From positions 1,736,001-1,800,000 of the forward strand of contig NC_012590.1 in NCBI RefSeq assembly GCF_000022905.1: a DNA stretch of 64,000 nt. Reading direction: 5' to 3'. Made by a program: the position numbers and the translations under genes. Position 1 is the stretch's first letter, and each line of letters starts with the position of its first letter. The stretch is from Corynebacterium aurimucosum ATCC 700975. Its GTDB lineage: Bacteria; Actinomycetota; Actinomycetes; Mycobacteriales; Mycobacteriaceae. Below, one piece after another: positions 1 through 12,183 of the stretch. The notes below the pieces were generated by a model that was given only the letters and a program-made list of their open reading frames with translations, was not told the origin of the DNA and ran no database searches.

Positions 1-453
1 GGCCAAAACACTGGCCGCAGCGATGCAGCGTGCGGCGGTATCGCCGCCGATGATGGGCAGCTGCGGGGCGGGCAGGCCCGGGACGAAGAGGGCGTCGCTC
101 AGCACGTAGCCCGGACGGATCCCCAGCTGTGCCACCGCGCGGCGCATCCCTGACAGGTTGGCGTGCTGAATACCAAAGGCATCGATGCCCTTCGCACCTA
201 TGTGCACCACCGACCAGGCCAGCGCACGGCGTTTGATCACCGGCTCCAGCTTTTCCCGGGCCGCCGGCGTGAGCTTCTTCGAATCATCAAGCCATTCCAA
301 GCCGGGCAGGATGCGGTCCGGAAGGATGCACGCGGCGATGGTCACTGGCCCGCAGCATGCCCCGCGCCCGGCTTCATCCACCCCGGCAACAGGCCCCAGC
401 CCTGCTTTGGAGAGCGCGACCTCATAGGTCCTCTTCTGCTTCAAACGGCGCAT
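1..453 (-). CDS. rnhB: Ribonuclease HII, 5' part (3' end outside window)
   Basis: RNase HII cuts the RNA strand of RNA-DNA hybrids and removes misincorporated ribonucleotides from DNA. Reading leftwards from the ATG at 453, the protein starts [12 protein letters not shown] and carries the family signature GVDEAGRG at residues 24-31, whose Asp26 and Glu27 bind the metal. It continues with DDSKKLTP and a later VLSDAL that holds another acidic residue. The frame is still open at base 1 after 151 codons, so roughly the last quarter of a normal protein lies outside. The start is 5 bp after the stop of the signal peptidase gene, so the two are probably co-transcribed. The rplS-lepB-rnhB order is usual in actinobacteria. 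Confidence 0.93.
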   Translation of the reverse strand, partial: MRRLKQKRTYEVALSKAGLGPVAGVDEAGRGACCGPVTIAACILPDRILPGLEWLDDSKKLTPAAREKLEPVIKRRALAWSVVHIGAKGIDAFGIQHANLSGMRRAVAQLGIRPGYVLSDALFVPGLPAPQLPIIGGDTAARCIAAASVLA

Positions 454-458
454 AGCGG

Positions 459-1160
459 TTAGAGGGACATGTCCTCGACAGTGTGCGCACGGCTAATCGG
501 CACCACCACGGCAGCGACCTTCCCGCGCACGTTCTCTACTGGAACGGTGCCCTGGAGCTTATCGCCTAGGTGTGCGCGCGAATCCAAGGAGTTTGTGCGG
601 TTATCCCCCATAACCCACAGGTGCCCCTCGGGAACGGTGACGGGCCCAAAGTACGCGCCTCCACAGGCCTGCGATCCCACCCGCTCATCGACGGGTATCT
701 CCGGAGGATCGAGGACAAACTCCTGGTTGGTGGGTCGGCCGTCCACCATGACGGCCGGATCGCCCTCCTGGCAGGACACGGTCTGACCACCGGTAGCGAT
801 AACCCGTTTGACCAAAATGTTATCGCCGTTGGGAGCCAGACCTACAACAGCCGCCATGTTCTGGATACCGCGAAGCAACACATTGCGGGAACGCTTGACC
901 TCAAAGGAGGTGTTCCACGATTCCGGACCAGCAAAGACCACAACCTCTCCCGGGCGCGGGTCGCTGAAGTAATAACTCACCTTCTGCACCGCGATGCGAT
1001 CATTCGTGCACCCCGGACAGCCATGCAGGGTGGGCTCCATGGAGGAAGACGGGATGAGATACAGCCTTCCCACGAAAGCCTGAATCAACGCCAGCGCCAC
1101 GAAGGTGACAGCCAGCGCCGACAGAACATCGCGGACTCTAGGACTGGATGTCCGGGTCAT
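459..1160 (-). CDS. lepB: Signal peptidase I, second tandem copy
   Basis: Type I signal peptidase is a membrane serine protease that removes signal peptides from exported proteins. The 233-residue protein has one N-terminal membrane segment (about residues 11-30) followed at once by [11 protein letters not shown], which carries the nucleophile (Ser40). The general-base lysine is Lys118 in [10 protein letters not shown], and the GDNR box is in [15 protein letters not shown] chose the ATG at 1160 because the longer frame from 1247 would add 29 residues that are an out-of-frame reading of the upstream gene. The start overlaps the end of the upstream copy by 23 bp and has a GGCGGAG ribosome-binding site inside it, which suggests translational coupling. 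Confidence 0.9.
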   Translation of the reverse strand: MTRTSSPRVRDVLSALAVTFVALALIQAFVGRLYLIPSSSMEPTLHGCPGCTNDRIAVQKVSYYFSDPRPGEVVVFAGPESWNTSFEVKRSRNVLLRGIQNMAAVVGLAPNGDNILVKRVIATGGQTVSCQEGDPAVMVDGRPTNQEFVLDPPEIPVDERVGSQACGGAYFGPVTVPEGHLWVMGDNRTNSLDSRAHLGDKLQGTVPVENVRGKVAAVVVPISRAHTVEDMSL

Positions 1161-1926
1161 CGACTCCGCCAATACGGTTGAAGGGGAAGAAGATGAACAT
1201 GACCTTGCCGCGAACATTCTCCAGAGGGATCGTTCCCTGGTACTCATCCTGCATGTGATAGCGCGAGTCCGCGGAGGCCGTACGGTTATCTCCCATTACC
1301 CAGATATTGCCCTCCGGTACAGTCACGGGGCCAAAGTACGCGCCGCCGCAGGCATAGGAACCGGTGGTTTCATCAACGCGATAGGTCGGTGGATCCTGTA
1401 CATAGTCCTGCTCAATGGGCTTGCCGTCCACCATGACCGCCGGATCCCCTTCTTGGCAGGACACCGTCTGGCCACCGGTGGCAATGACGCGCTTGACCAG
1501 GGTGTTCTCATCGGGCGGGGTGAGGGACACGTAGCTCAGTGCATCCTGAATGCGGTGGATGACCGGGTTATCGGAACGCGGGGAAACCCAATTGCGGTCC
1601 CAGTCCGGGGTGCCCTTGAATACCACGACATCACCGGGCTCAGGGCTGTTGTCGCCGTAGTAGGAAATCTTTTCGGTAAAAATCCGGTCGTTATTGCAGC
1701 CTTCGCAGCCATGCAATGTCGGCTCCATGGAACCGGAAGGGATCACGTACTGCCGGCCTACAAAGTTCTGGAAAATGCCGACGACTGCGAGCACGGCGAC
1801 CACTACGAGGGCGGTCTCCAGCAACCAGGGCATCTGCTTCTTTTCTTCAGCTGGGGGCGCCGCGCTTTCCGACGCCTCTCCCCCAACCCCCTGGGAACCT
1901 TCAGTAATGTCGTTTTCTTTTTCCAC
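1138..1926 (-). CDS. lepB: Signal peptidase I, first tandem copy
   Basis: This 262-residue protein is a paralogue of the gene just downstream. It has a longer, acidic, Pro/Ala-rich cytoplasmic N-terminus (residues 1-32), a membrane segment at about 35-52, the catalytic [11 protein letters not shown] (Ser66), [10 protein letters not shown] (Lys145) and the GDNRTASADSR box. The two copies share near-identical blocks such as [14 protein letters not shown] and [15 protein letters not shown], which points to a local duplication. The canonical SGSM catalytic motif here, against SSSM in the other copy, makes this the more typical enzyme. It lies about 130 bp downstream of rplS, beyond a hairpin that looks like a terminator. 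Confidence 0.92.
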   Translation of the reverse strand: MEKENDITEGSQGVGGEASESAAPPAEEKKQMPWLLETALVVVAVLAVVGIFQNFVGRQYVIPSGSMEPTLHGCEGCNNDRIFTEKISYYGDNSPEPGDVVVFKGTPDWDRNWVSPRSDNPVIHRIQDALSYVSLTPPDENTLVKRVIATGGQTVSCQEGDPAVMVDGKPIEQDYVQDPPTYRVDETTGSYACGGAYFGPVTVPEGNIWVMGDNRTASADSRYHMQDEYQGTIPLENVRGKVMFIFFPFNRIGGVDDPDIQS

Positions 1927-1996
1927 GGGCTAAATCCTAGCAATGTGCGCCGACATCCCGGTATGCGGCTCGGCCGGAGGACCGCTGAAAGCACAA

Positions 1997-2040
1997 AGCC
2001 CTCCGCTTTAGCCACAAGAATCGGTGGCAAGCGGAGGGCT
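1997..2040 (-). terminator. Probable terminator of rplS
   Basis: A perfect 12-bp inverted repeat, AGCCCTCCGCTT (1997-2008) and AAGCGGAGGGCT (2029-2040), lies 15 bp beyond the rplS stop. On the minus strand it is followed by a TTTGTGCTTTC stretch. This fits an intrinsic terminator, although the T-run is short. Confidence 0.6.
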
Positions 2041-2055
2041 GAAGAGCAGCTAGAA

Positions 2056-2400
2056 CTAGCGGCGCTCCTTGATGCGGGCCTTCTTGCCGCGCAGGTCGCG
2101 CAGGTAGTACAGCTTGGCGCGGCGAACACGACCGCGACGAACTACCTCGATGGAGGCAATGTTCGGGGAGTGAACCGGGAAGGTACGCTCAACGCCGATG
2201 CCGAAGGAGACCTTACGCACGGTGAAGGTCTCGCGGATGCCATCGCCCTGACGGCGGATGCAGACACCCTTGAAGAGCTGGGTACGCTCGGTGGTGCCCT
2301 CGATGACCTTGACGTTGACGTCAAGGGTATCGCCCGGGCGGAAGGACGGGATATCGTCGCGCAGCGAAGCTGCATCAACCTTGTCAATGAGGTTTGCCAT
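2056..2400 (-). CDS. rplS: 50S ribosomal protein L19
   Basis: L19 sits at the interface of the 30S and 50S ribosomal subunits. The 114-residue protein has the normal family length and hallmark segments: [54 protein letters not shown] and, near the end, [17 protein letters not shown]. The ATG is preceded by an AAAAGGAAAAC ribosome-binding site. It is transcribed away from the thi operon, so the 283-bp gap upstream holds both the rplS promoter and the thiC riboswitch. Confidence 0.97.
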   Translation of the reverse strand: MANLIDKVDAASLRDDIPSFRPGDTLDVNVKVIEGTTERTQLFKGVCIRRQGDGIRETFTVRKVSFGIGVERTFPVHSPNIASIEVVRRGRVRRAKLYYLRDLRGKKARIKERR

Positions 2401-2469
2401 TGGTGTTTTCCTTTTCAGTTTAAGACAGAGGACCCTGGCGCCACCTCGCGGCAGCTGACCGGTTCGTGC

Positions 2470-2498
2470 CTATTACACAGAACATCGCCATCTTTCCA
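2470..2498 (-). promoter_or_regulatory. Candidate rplS promoter
   Basis: On the minus strand TGGAAA (2493-2498) and TAATAG (2470-2475) are spaced 17 bp apart, about 70 bp upstream of the rplS start. The hexamers fit a housekeeping promoter only loosely, and this was judged by eye. Confidence 0.3.
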
Positions 2499-2533
2499 CA
2501 CCCCACCCCGGAAGAACAAATTCCCTCAAACGC

Positions 2534-2563
2534 CTGACATCTCCTCACTGCGGGCTCTAAGGT
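2534..2563 (+). promoter_or_regulatory. Candidate promoter of the thi operon
   Basis: CTGACA (2534-2539) and TAAGGT (2558-2563) are separated by 18 bp and end just upstream of the TPP riboswitch. A transcript starting about 7 bases further on would carry the whole aptamer. Confidence 0.35.
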
Positions 2564-2580
2564 GGGTGACGCACTGATAC

Positions 2581-5125
<2,545 letters not shown>

Positions 5126-5126
<1 letters not shown>

Positions 5127-6271
5127 TGAGTACTAGCTCTGATTCTTCAGTCATCGTCGTCGGCGCGGGCGTCATTGGTCTGGCCACCGCCGTGGAACTA
5201 GCCGCGCGGGGTCATGAGGTCACGGTCTTGGATCCGGCCCCGGCCTCTGGGGCTTCGCACTATGCCGGCGGCATGCTCGCCCCCGCCGCCGAGGTGGTCT
5301 ACCAGCAGGATCCTCTCTTCCCGCTGATGCGTGCCTCCGGCGCGTGGTATCCAGAGCTTATCGATCTCGTGGTTCAGCACACCGAGGTCCCAACTGGATA
5401 CCGCGCCGAAGGAACCCTCGTCGTCGCCGCTGATCGTGCAGATGCCCAGCACCTCGCCGAGCTGGCGGATTATCAGTCCCTCCACGGTATGGAGGTCGAG
5501 CGCATCACCGTGCGCGAAGCCCGGCGCGCCGAACCTTTGCTCTCACCACGTCTAACTGCTGCGGTGAGCATCCCGGGTGACACACAGGTCCTCCCCCGCC
5601 AGTGGACAGCTGCCCTCATCAGCGCAGCCCAAGCGCTCGGTGTGCGTTTCTTCCGCACGGCAGCACAGTCAATCAATGCTGACACGGGCGTGGTCACCAC
5701 GGCCGCCGGCGAGTTCGAAGCTGAACAGGTAGTGCTCGCAGCAGGCCTGGGAGCACGCGATATCGAGTGGGCTGCCTCGGCCGGGCTTGAAGAATCTCCG
5801 CTCCACCTGCGTGCGGTATACGGCGATATCCTCCGCCTTCGCGTGCCTGACGAGCTGCAGCCGCTGCTCACCCGCGTGGTGCGCGGCTTCGTGGAGGATC
5901 GCCCCATCTACCTCATCCCCCGCAGCGATGGAACCTTGGCGGTTGGCGCTACAACCCGCGAGGACACTCTTGCCACGGCCCAAGCGGGCGGTGTCTACTC
6001 ACTGCTTCGCGACGCCACCCGTGTGCTGCCCGCCGTCGAAGAATGCGAATTCCTCGAGGCCAGCGCGGGGGCTCGCCCCGGCACGCCAGATGATCTGCCG
6101 TATCTCGGCCGCGTAAGCGACAAGCTCGTCATCTCTACCGGCTATTTCCGCCACGGCATTCTGCTCACGGCCCTGGCCGCGCGCTGTACACGAGAGCTCA
6201 TCGAAGGCACTGAACCGAGCATTGATCTCGCGGCCTGCAGCCCCCTACGACACCTCAAGGAGCAACCATGA
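5126..6271 (+). CDS. thiO: Glycine oxidase ThiO (FAD-dependent)
   Basis: ThiO oxidises glycine to iminoglycine, the two-carbon and nitrogen donor for thiazole formation in aerobes that lack ThiH. The 381-residue protein opens with the dinucleotide-binding fold IVVGAGVIGLA (residues 10-20) and ends with the DAO-family segment ARPGTPDDLPYLGR and ISTGYFRHGILL, which contribute to flavin and substrate binding. The ATG at 5126 shares one base with the thiE TGA. A GTG one codon upstream is possible but less likely. Its place between thiE and thiS fits the thiazole branch. Confidence 0.93.
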
Positions 6272-6465
6272 TTCTGATTCTCAACGGCCAGCCTTGTGAC
6301 ACGGCAGCAGGCACCGTCGCTCAGCTGCTGGATGAAAAAGGCATAGACGCTGATGGCACCGCCGTGGCTGTGTCCGAACAGGTCGTTCCCCGCTCACAGT
6401 GGGAGTCCACCCCACTCACAGAGGGCGTAGCCGTGGAAATCCTCACCGCAGTCCAAGGAGGTTAA
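6268..6465 (+). CDS. thiS: Sulphur carrier protein ThiS
   Basis: ThiS is the small ubiquitin-like carrier that delivers sulphur as a C-terminal thiocarboxylate to ThiG. The 65-residue product begins MILILNGQPCD and ends VQGG. The terminal Gly-Gly is the site adenylated by ThiF. Its ATG overlaps the thiO stop (ATGA), and its stop is immediately followed by the thiG ATG, so the stoichiometry of the thiazole proteins is probably set by coupled translation. Confidence 0.95.
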   Translation: MILILNGQPCDTAAGTVAQLLDEKGIDADGTAVAVSEQVVPRSQWESTPLTEGVAVEILTAVQGG

Positions 6466-7245
<780 letters not shown>

Positions 7246-7280
7246 ACCAATAGCACTGATCGCCGCGACAAGAGGGACCC

Positions 7281-8339
7281 ATGCTCAGCAAAGATGAACT
7301 CGCTCGCACCGCGCGCCAACGCCTTCTACCCGGCTTCGGTGACGCGGCCCAGGAGCGGCTTCATGCCGCGCACGTGCTCGTCGTGGGCACCGGCGGGCTG
7401 GGCTGCCCGGCCCTCCAGCAGCTCGCCGCGGGAGGCATCGGGCGGATCACGATTATTGATTCCGATACCGTCGATCTCAGCAACCTGCACAGGCAGGTGC
7501 TGTTTGGTGTGGGAGACGTCGGCAAGCCCAAGGCGGAAGTAGCCGCCGCGCGCGCCCGCGAGCTTTCCCCCGAGCTCACCATCACCGCACTTAAAGAACG
7601 CCTCGATTCCTCCAACGTCCTCGACCTGTGTTCGGAGGCCGACCTCGTCCTCGACGGTTCCGATACCTTCGACACGAAATACCTCGTCGCTGATGCATGC
7701 GAGCTCACCTCTACCCCGCTGGCCTGGGGTACCGTGCTGCGCTACGGCGGGCAGGCCGCGCTGTGGCACTCCGGCAATGCATGTGCCGACGGGCGCGGGG
7801 TCGGCTTGCGCGATCTCTTCCCCGCCCCGCCTAATGGCGAGGCTCTCGAGTGCTCAACTGCTGGGGTCCTGGGGGCTACGACATCGGTCATCGCGGGGCT
7901 CATGGCCACCGCTGCGGTCGCCACGCTCGGTGTACTCCCAGATCATCGAGACATGATCGGGCGCGTAACCTCCTACGACGCGCTCCCCGGAAGCTTCCGC
8001 ACGCTCAAGGTCGGCCCGGATCCCGAACGCCCGCTGATCAGTGCCTTGCCCGGTGAGCGCAGCCTTCCGCCGGAGCTTCGCGACGGCCACGCCGCCCTCC
8101 TCGATATCTCCGAGGAGCCCAACTTCTTTGCGGACGCGGTGACGCTGCCCTGGCATACCGTCACCGATGATGATTCCGTGCGCCGAGCACTATCCGCCTG
8201 CGCCTCCGAACTGATCTACGTGGCCTGCCCCTCCGGTGGGCGCAGCGCTGGCTTTGTCCTGCGCTACGCGGATCTCGCCGCAGACATGGGCATCGAGCTG
8301 CGCAACCTTCCCGGTGGGCTCGCAGCGCACGACTATTAG
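7281..8339 (+). CDS. thiF: ThiF/MoeB-type adenylyltransferase fused to a rhodanese-like domain
   Basis: ThiF-family E1-like enzymes adenylate the C-terminal glycine of ThiS before sulphur loading. The 352-residue protein has the ATP-binding VVGTGGLGCPALQQLA (about residues 34-49), DSDTVDLSNLHRQVLF and DGSDTFDTKYL, then ECSTAGVLGATTSVIAG. The paired CxxC zinc motifs of MoeB and E. coli ThiF are absent: where CYxC is expected the sequence reads GVGLRDLFPAPP. Residues about 255-352 resemble a rhodanese domain with an active loop ACPSGGRSA, suggesting that sulphur delivery is in the same chain. Position at the end of the thi operon supports ThiS as partner, though MoaD-type partners are possible. 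Its last 4 bp overlap the convergent gene. Confidence 0.85.
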   Translation: MLSKDELARTARQRLLPGFGDAAQERLHAAHVLVVGTGGLGCPALQQLAAGGIGRITIIDSDTVDLSNLHRQVLFGVGDVGKPKAEVAAARARELSPELTITALKERLDSSNVLDLCSEADLVLDGSDTFDTKYLVADACELTSTPLAWGTVLRYGGQAALWHSGNACADGRGVGLRDLFPAPPNGEALECSTAGVLGATTSVIAGLMATAAVATLGVLPDHRDMIGRVTSYDALPGSFRTLKVGPDPERPLISALPGERSLPPELRDGHAALLDISEEPNFFADAVTLPWHTVTDDDSVRRALSACASELIYVACPSGGRSAGFVLRYADLAADMGIELRNLPGGLAAHDY

Positions 8340-10525
8340 GCGCCAGCCACCGCCGGCGTGCGGAAGAGGTGCTCGTCGAGGATGCGCGCGGTGCCATGGT
8401 GGCGGGCCCGGAAAATCACGCAGGAGGCCACCAGTGCCAGAGCGGTCACGATGAACAGCACCGCAATACCCGCCCAGAAGGTCCCATCGTGGATGCCGTC
8501 GGTGGCGCGAGTAAAGGCGTTTTTCGCATAGGTCATCGGGTGGAAAGGATGCAGCATGCTCAGCGGCCGCGGAATAGCCGCCACCGGCCACACGCCGCCG
8601 AAGACCATGACGCCTAAGGCAAAAGCACCGACGGCGAAGACGGCACCAATCTTGCGGCCAAAAGTTACGAGGAAGAACTGGTAGGTCGCCGCACCCACGG
8701 CCGCGATGGCGGCGATGACGAGCAGCATCATCGGCCAGCTGGCGGGGCTCCACCCCATCGTGGAGGACATCAGCCCCATGAAGGCCAAGACTAAGAAGTT
8801 CAGGCCCGCCACCACGCCAAAGGCTGCCAAAATGCCACGCACTGGGCTCGTGGCCGACTCGCCGCGACGGCCCAGGTAATACGGCAGTGTCATCGCCAGA
8901 AGCAGCATGACGAGGAAGCCGAAGACCAGAACGAAGAGTAGTGAGGCGCCACCTGTGATGTTCTTCTCGGTCGGGTCAACCGGGCTGACCACCGTCTGTA
9001 CGGGGTGAAGGTTGGAGGAGGTGAAGTTGATGGGCACGGCCATGTTCTGTGCGGACGTATCTGGCTGGGTAATGGAGGGGGCTTTGGCGGCGCCGTCGGC
9101 AAGCTTGGTAGCCAACTCGTTGGATCCCGCCTTGAGCTGGTCCATGCCATCCTTCAGCTCCGTGCCACCGGCGGCCAGCTGGCTCGTGCCGTCCTTCAGT
9201 GTGCCGGTGCCCTCATACAAGCGGGAAGCACCGTCCTGCAGCTGGGCGGCACCGTCGCCCAGTTCGCCAACGCCCGCGCGCAGCTGCTGGGAACCATCGG
9301 ACAGCCGGTGTGCACCGTCATTGAGAGCCATCATGCCGCCGAGGTACTCCGAGTTGGGATCGGACAGGTTGTAATAAAGCTGGCCGGTGCCGTCAGAGAG
9401 TTTCTCCAGTTGCGCCACCATGTTTCCGCTGGCTGCTGGGTCCAGCTTGGACACCAAGGAATAGAGTTGGTCGGCTTGTTGGTGCATGCCGAGGCCCCGG
9501 AGGACGTCGACAAGCTGCAGCAGCGCCGGGGCCACTGACTGCGCCTGCTTGAGCACCGGGATGAGCATGCCCGTCAGTTGGTTGACGCCGCCATCGATCT
9601 GGCCCGCACCATCCGCTAGGCGGCCGGTTCCGGCGAGCAGTTTGTCGGAGCCGTCGGCAAGCTGCGCGGCGCCATCATCCAGCTGCGCGGCACCATCGCT
9701 GAGTCGCCCGACCCCGTCATTCAGGCGGTTCGTGCCGTCCAGCAGCTGGCCCGTACCGTTGTTGAGATCGCCCGCACCGGCGTCCAGCTTGGCAATTCCC
9801 TCGACCGCGCGCCCGCCGCCTTCCTGCAGCCTTCCAGCGCCTTCGTCGATCCGGCCCGTGCCCTCAGCCGCGGTGCTCAGGCCATCGCTGAGTTTATTCA
9901 GCCCCTCGATGACCTGGTCGGCGTATTTCTTGGAAATCGCATTTTCCACGCTGGTCTGGACCTGCGGGATGAGGCTGGAGGAAATCACCGAGCCATTCGT
10001 GCCGTAATAATCATTGGTGGCGAAATGAATCTCCGGTTTGACTGGTTTATCGCTGATGATGGTGACGGCCTGCTCCGAGAAATTCTTCGGGATGGTCACG
10101 ACCATGAGGTACTTGCCCTTGAGCAGACCCTCATCCCCGTCGCCCTTGCTGACTTCAGCGAAATTCAGATACTGCGTCTCCATCAGGCCTTCCACAACCT
10201 GGTCACCGTAGTTGGTGTAGGTGCCCTGCTTCTCGACGCCCACGTCCTCATTCACCACCGCCAAGTCAATGTTGCGCATGTACTTGGAGGGGTCCCACAT
10301 CGCCCACATCATGGTGCCGGCGATAACGATGGGCGCTACGAGAAGGAAGACGATGAGCACGCGCGACAAGGTACTCGTGGGGCGCCAATCGAGGACGCGG
10401 TGCCACCCCATCGCCTCACTGTCATGGCCTACCGCGCTCTGGGTAGCAGCGCTCCCCTCGTGCGGCGTTCCTCGCGAAGCACTATTCGCCCCCGCTTCCC
10501 GGTTGGATTCAGCCTCACGGCTCAT
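8336..10525 (-). CDS. YhgE/Pip-family membrane protein with L-x-D-G coil repeats
   Basis: The 729-residue protein has one N-terminal membrane segment (about residues 55-75), an extracytoplasmic domain starting near DPSKYMRNIDLAVVNEDVG, a long region of 7-residue repeats of the form LxDGxxx (for example RLSDGAAQLDDG), and about six C-terminal membrane segments resembling an ABC-2 permease. Members include the phage infection protein Pip and ESX-linked YueB-type proteins. The repeats probably form a long extracellular coiled stalk. I chose the ATG at 10525 because AAGGAGG lies 5 bp upstream. The longer frame to 10597 lacks such a site. There is no ATPase gene beside it. Its substrate is unknown. 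Confidence 0.82.
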   Translation of the reverse strand: MSREAESNREAGANSASRGTPHEGSAATQSAVGHDSEAMGWHRVLDWRPTSTLSRVLIVFLLVAPIVIAGTMMWAMWDPSKYMRNIDLAVVNEDVGVEKQGTYTNYGDQVVEGLMETQYLNFAEVSKGDGDEGLLKGKYLMVVTIPKNFSEQAVTIISDKPVKPEIHFATNDYYGTNGSVISSSLIPQVQTSVENAISKKYADQVIEGLNKLSDGLSTAAEGTGRIDEGAGRLQEGGGRAVEGIAKLDAGAGDLNNGTGQLLDGTNRLNDGVGRLSDGAAQLDDGAAQLADGSDKLLAGTGRLADGAGQIDGGVNQLTGMLIPVLKQAQSVAPALLQLVDVLRGLGMHQQADQLYSLVSKLDPAASGNMVAQLEKLSDGTGQLYYNLSDPNSEYLGGMMALNDGAHRLSDGSQQLRAGVGELGDGAAQLQDGASRLYEGTGTLKDGTSQLAAGGTELKDGMDQLKAGSNELATKLADGAAKAPSITQPDTSAQNMAVPINFTSSNLHPVQTVVSPVDPTEKNITGGASLLFVLVFGFLVMLLLAMTLPYYLGRRGESATSPVRGILAAFGVVAGLNFLVLAFMGLMSSTMGWSPASWPMMLLVIAAIAAVGAATYQFFLVTFGRKIGAVFAVGAFALGVMVFGGVWPVAAIPRPLSMLHPFHPMTYAKNAFTRATDGIHDGTFWAGIAVLFIVTALALVASCVIFRARHHGTARILDEHLFRTPAVAGA

Positions 10526-10620
10526 GTCCGCCTCCTTGACGTGATGGTTCAGGTCCGCTTTTATTCGTTTATCCAGCCATTTAATCCAGACACCCAAACG
10601 TGAGCGAGGCCACTAAGTCA

Positions 10621-10668
10621 TTTGTTTCAACAAACATACCACCGAATAAGTTGGCATTGTGAACTTAT
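10621..10668. promoter_or_regulatory. Two operator-like inverted repeats upstream of the YhgE/Pip gene
   Basis: TTTGTT (10621-10626) and AACAAA (10629-10634) form a short palindrome. ATAAGTT (10646-10652) and AACTTAT (10662-10668) form a second with a 9-bp spacer. Both sit in the AT-rich 259-bp gap between the divergent YhgE/Pip and HNH genes, 95-145 bp upstream of the YhgE/Pip start. They resemble binding sites of dimeric repressors such as TetR types. The rest of the gap shows no gene. Confidence 0.35.
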
Positions 10669-10856
10669 ACCCATTCGTCACGTTGTGCCGCGCGGCGAAC
10701 CACCTGAGCTACACCTCCCCTACTCCCCTGCGTCGGGCGAGTGAGTGCATTCGAATCGGGCTTTCATCCAGCAAGCCCCTGCCCTTTACAGCCTGCAGCC
10801 AGGGCGTTTTCTTCTCCGGTTGCGGGGCCGCGTGGCCTGTTTTAGGCTCTGTGCAC

Positions 10857-11966
10857 ATGGGGGATATTGAAACCTACATCCGCCTTCGCAACTCGGGGAT
10901 TGCGCTGGTGGAAGCAGCAACCAGCGCACCCGAAAGACTGCGCGCGCTGGGCGCCTCGCGGGGTGATGCGGTAGAGCTGGCGTCGCTTCATGCCATTTAT
11001 TTCGGCGATACCCGCTTCACCGGCAAGCAGCGCACAGCCCGCCAGGCGGCGCAACGTCAAGGCCACGACCTGGCCACGCTGAGCCTAATTGAGACTTATA
11101 CCGCCAAGTTGAAGAAGCAGCTTGACGTCTGGGATTTGCGCGTCGCGCTCGCATCCACACCTTCAGAGCGGGTGCCTTCAGTGGCGGCGGAGCGTTTGAA
11201 GGAACTCAAACCGAAACGCGTGCCGTCGCCAGGGGTGCGCCTTACCTACCGCAAGAATGGCCCGCACTCGCTCACGGTTACTGACTCCGCGCTCAACATC
11301 TCCACCATGCGCAGCACTCTGGAGTCCATTAACCCCACCGACCTCCTGGACGCCACCCGTCAGGTCTTCTTCAAAGAGGATGTGGGGTCTCGGCCGGCGG
11401 TGGGAACAAACGTCGTGATAACACTCGACGAGCTTGACAAAATCATCCGCCACGACGGCGACGACATCGAGCTCGAACTCACCAACGGCGGGCGCATGAG
11501 CGGCGCAGAGTTTCTCACCTACAAATTCGCCGAGACTGGCTACGCCACATTGGTCCACCCCACCATCGGCCCGGTGTGGTTGCACCGGCTTTCGCGCTTT
11601 GCCAGCCTCGAGCAGCGCATCATGGCCAGTGCGGAGCACCCCACCTGCGCTATCGAGGACTGCAATAAACCAGCGGACTACTGCCAAGTCCACCACATCA
11701 TTCCCTGGCAGGCGGGTGGAGAAACGAATCCGCCCAACCTGACCATGCTGTGCGCCTACCATAACGGCATCAACGACGATGACCCCACCAGCCCGACCGG
11801 CAGAGGCTATGTCTTTCGGCTGAAAGGACCGGTTGACTACATCCCGCCCTGGGGAACACCGATTACCGCGCAGCCGTCCTACCAAGAAGCGGCCAACCGG
11901 CTCGCGAAAGCCACACCCCCTGCCCAACCGCCAGATCCACCAAACGGTAGCCCACCGCCTGGGTAG
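10857..11966 (+). CDS. HNH endonuclease domain protein
   Basis: The 369-residue protein has an N-terminal region rich in alpha-helix-like sequence and a C-terminal HNH nuclease domain. That domain contains CAIEDCNKPADYC (about residues 263-275), VHHIIPWQAGG, then PPNLTMLCAYHN, giving the His-Asn-His order and two Cys pairs for a structural zinc. Such proteins, some with DUF222, occur in many copies in corynebacteria and mycobacteria and their role is unknown. The frame is open back to 10659, but I chose the ATG at 10857 (MGDIETYIRLRNSG) because upstream residues look non-coding. A GTG two codons earlier is an alternative. The C-terminus is Pro-rich. Confidence 0.75.
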   Translation: MGDIETYIRLRNSGIALVEAATSAPERLRALGASRGDAVELASLHAIYFGDTRFTGKQRTARQAAQRQGHDLATLSLIETYTAKLKKQLDVWDLRVALASTPSERVPSVAAERLKELKPKRVPSPGVRLTYRKNGPHSLTVTDSALNISTMRSTLESINPTDLLDATRQVFFKEDVGSRPAVGTNVVITLDELDKIIRHDGDDIELELTNGGRMSGAEFLTYKFAETGYATLVHPTIGPVWLHRLSRFASLEQRIMASAEHPTCAIEDCNKPADYCQVHHIIPWQAGGETNPPNLTMLCAYHNGINDDDPTSPTGRGYVFRLKGPVDYIPPWGTPITAQPSYQEAANRLAKATPPAQPPDPPNGSPPPG

Positions 11967-12019
11967 CTCACCCGCCAGAGCAGCTCGCCGCAGCATGGTG
12001 CCGCCCGAGTAGCTTTCCT

Positions 12020-12078
12020 ACCTGACTGGCTCACCGACTCCACGCGGAAGCCCCGCAGAACCGTCAGGTTTTCCGCGT
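12020..12078. terminator. Convergent intergenic region with two interlocking inverted repeats
   Basis: ACCTGAC (12020-12026) pairs with GTCAGGT (12063-12069), and ACGCGGAA (12042-12049) pairs with TTCCGCGT (12071-12078). The pairs interlock, so they could form alternative hairpins or a pseudoknot. The element lies between the stops of the HNH gene (11966) and tex (12184), so a termination role is plausible. No T-run follows. The remainder of this 217-bp gap shows nothing else. Confidence 0.4.
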
Positions 12079-12183
12079 CTTCGGTGATCCCTCAACTAGA
12101 TCTCATCCCGCCGAACAAACACACCCGCCGTCCGCACTGAACGTTCTCCCGGAAAACGCGCGAACGCCGAACCGTTTGAACGC

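Noticed and set aside
1105..2577. 490-codon plus-strand open frame across lepB and rplS
   Set aside because: It is antisense to two certain genes, shows no domain, and is explained by the high GC content and codon bias of the minus-strand genes.
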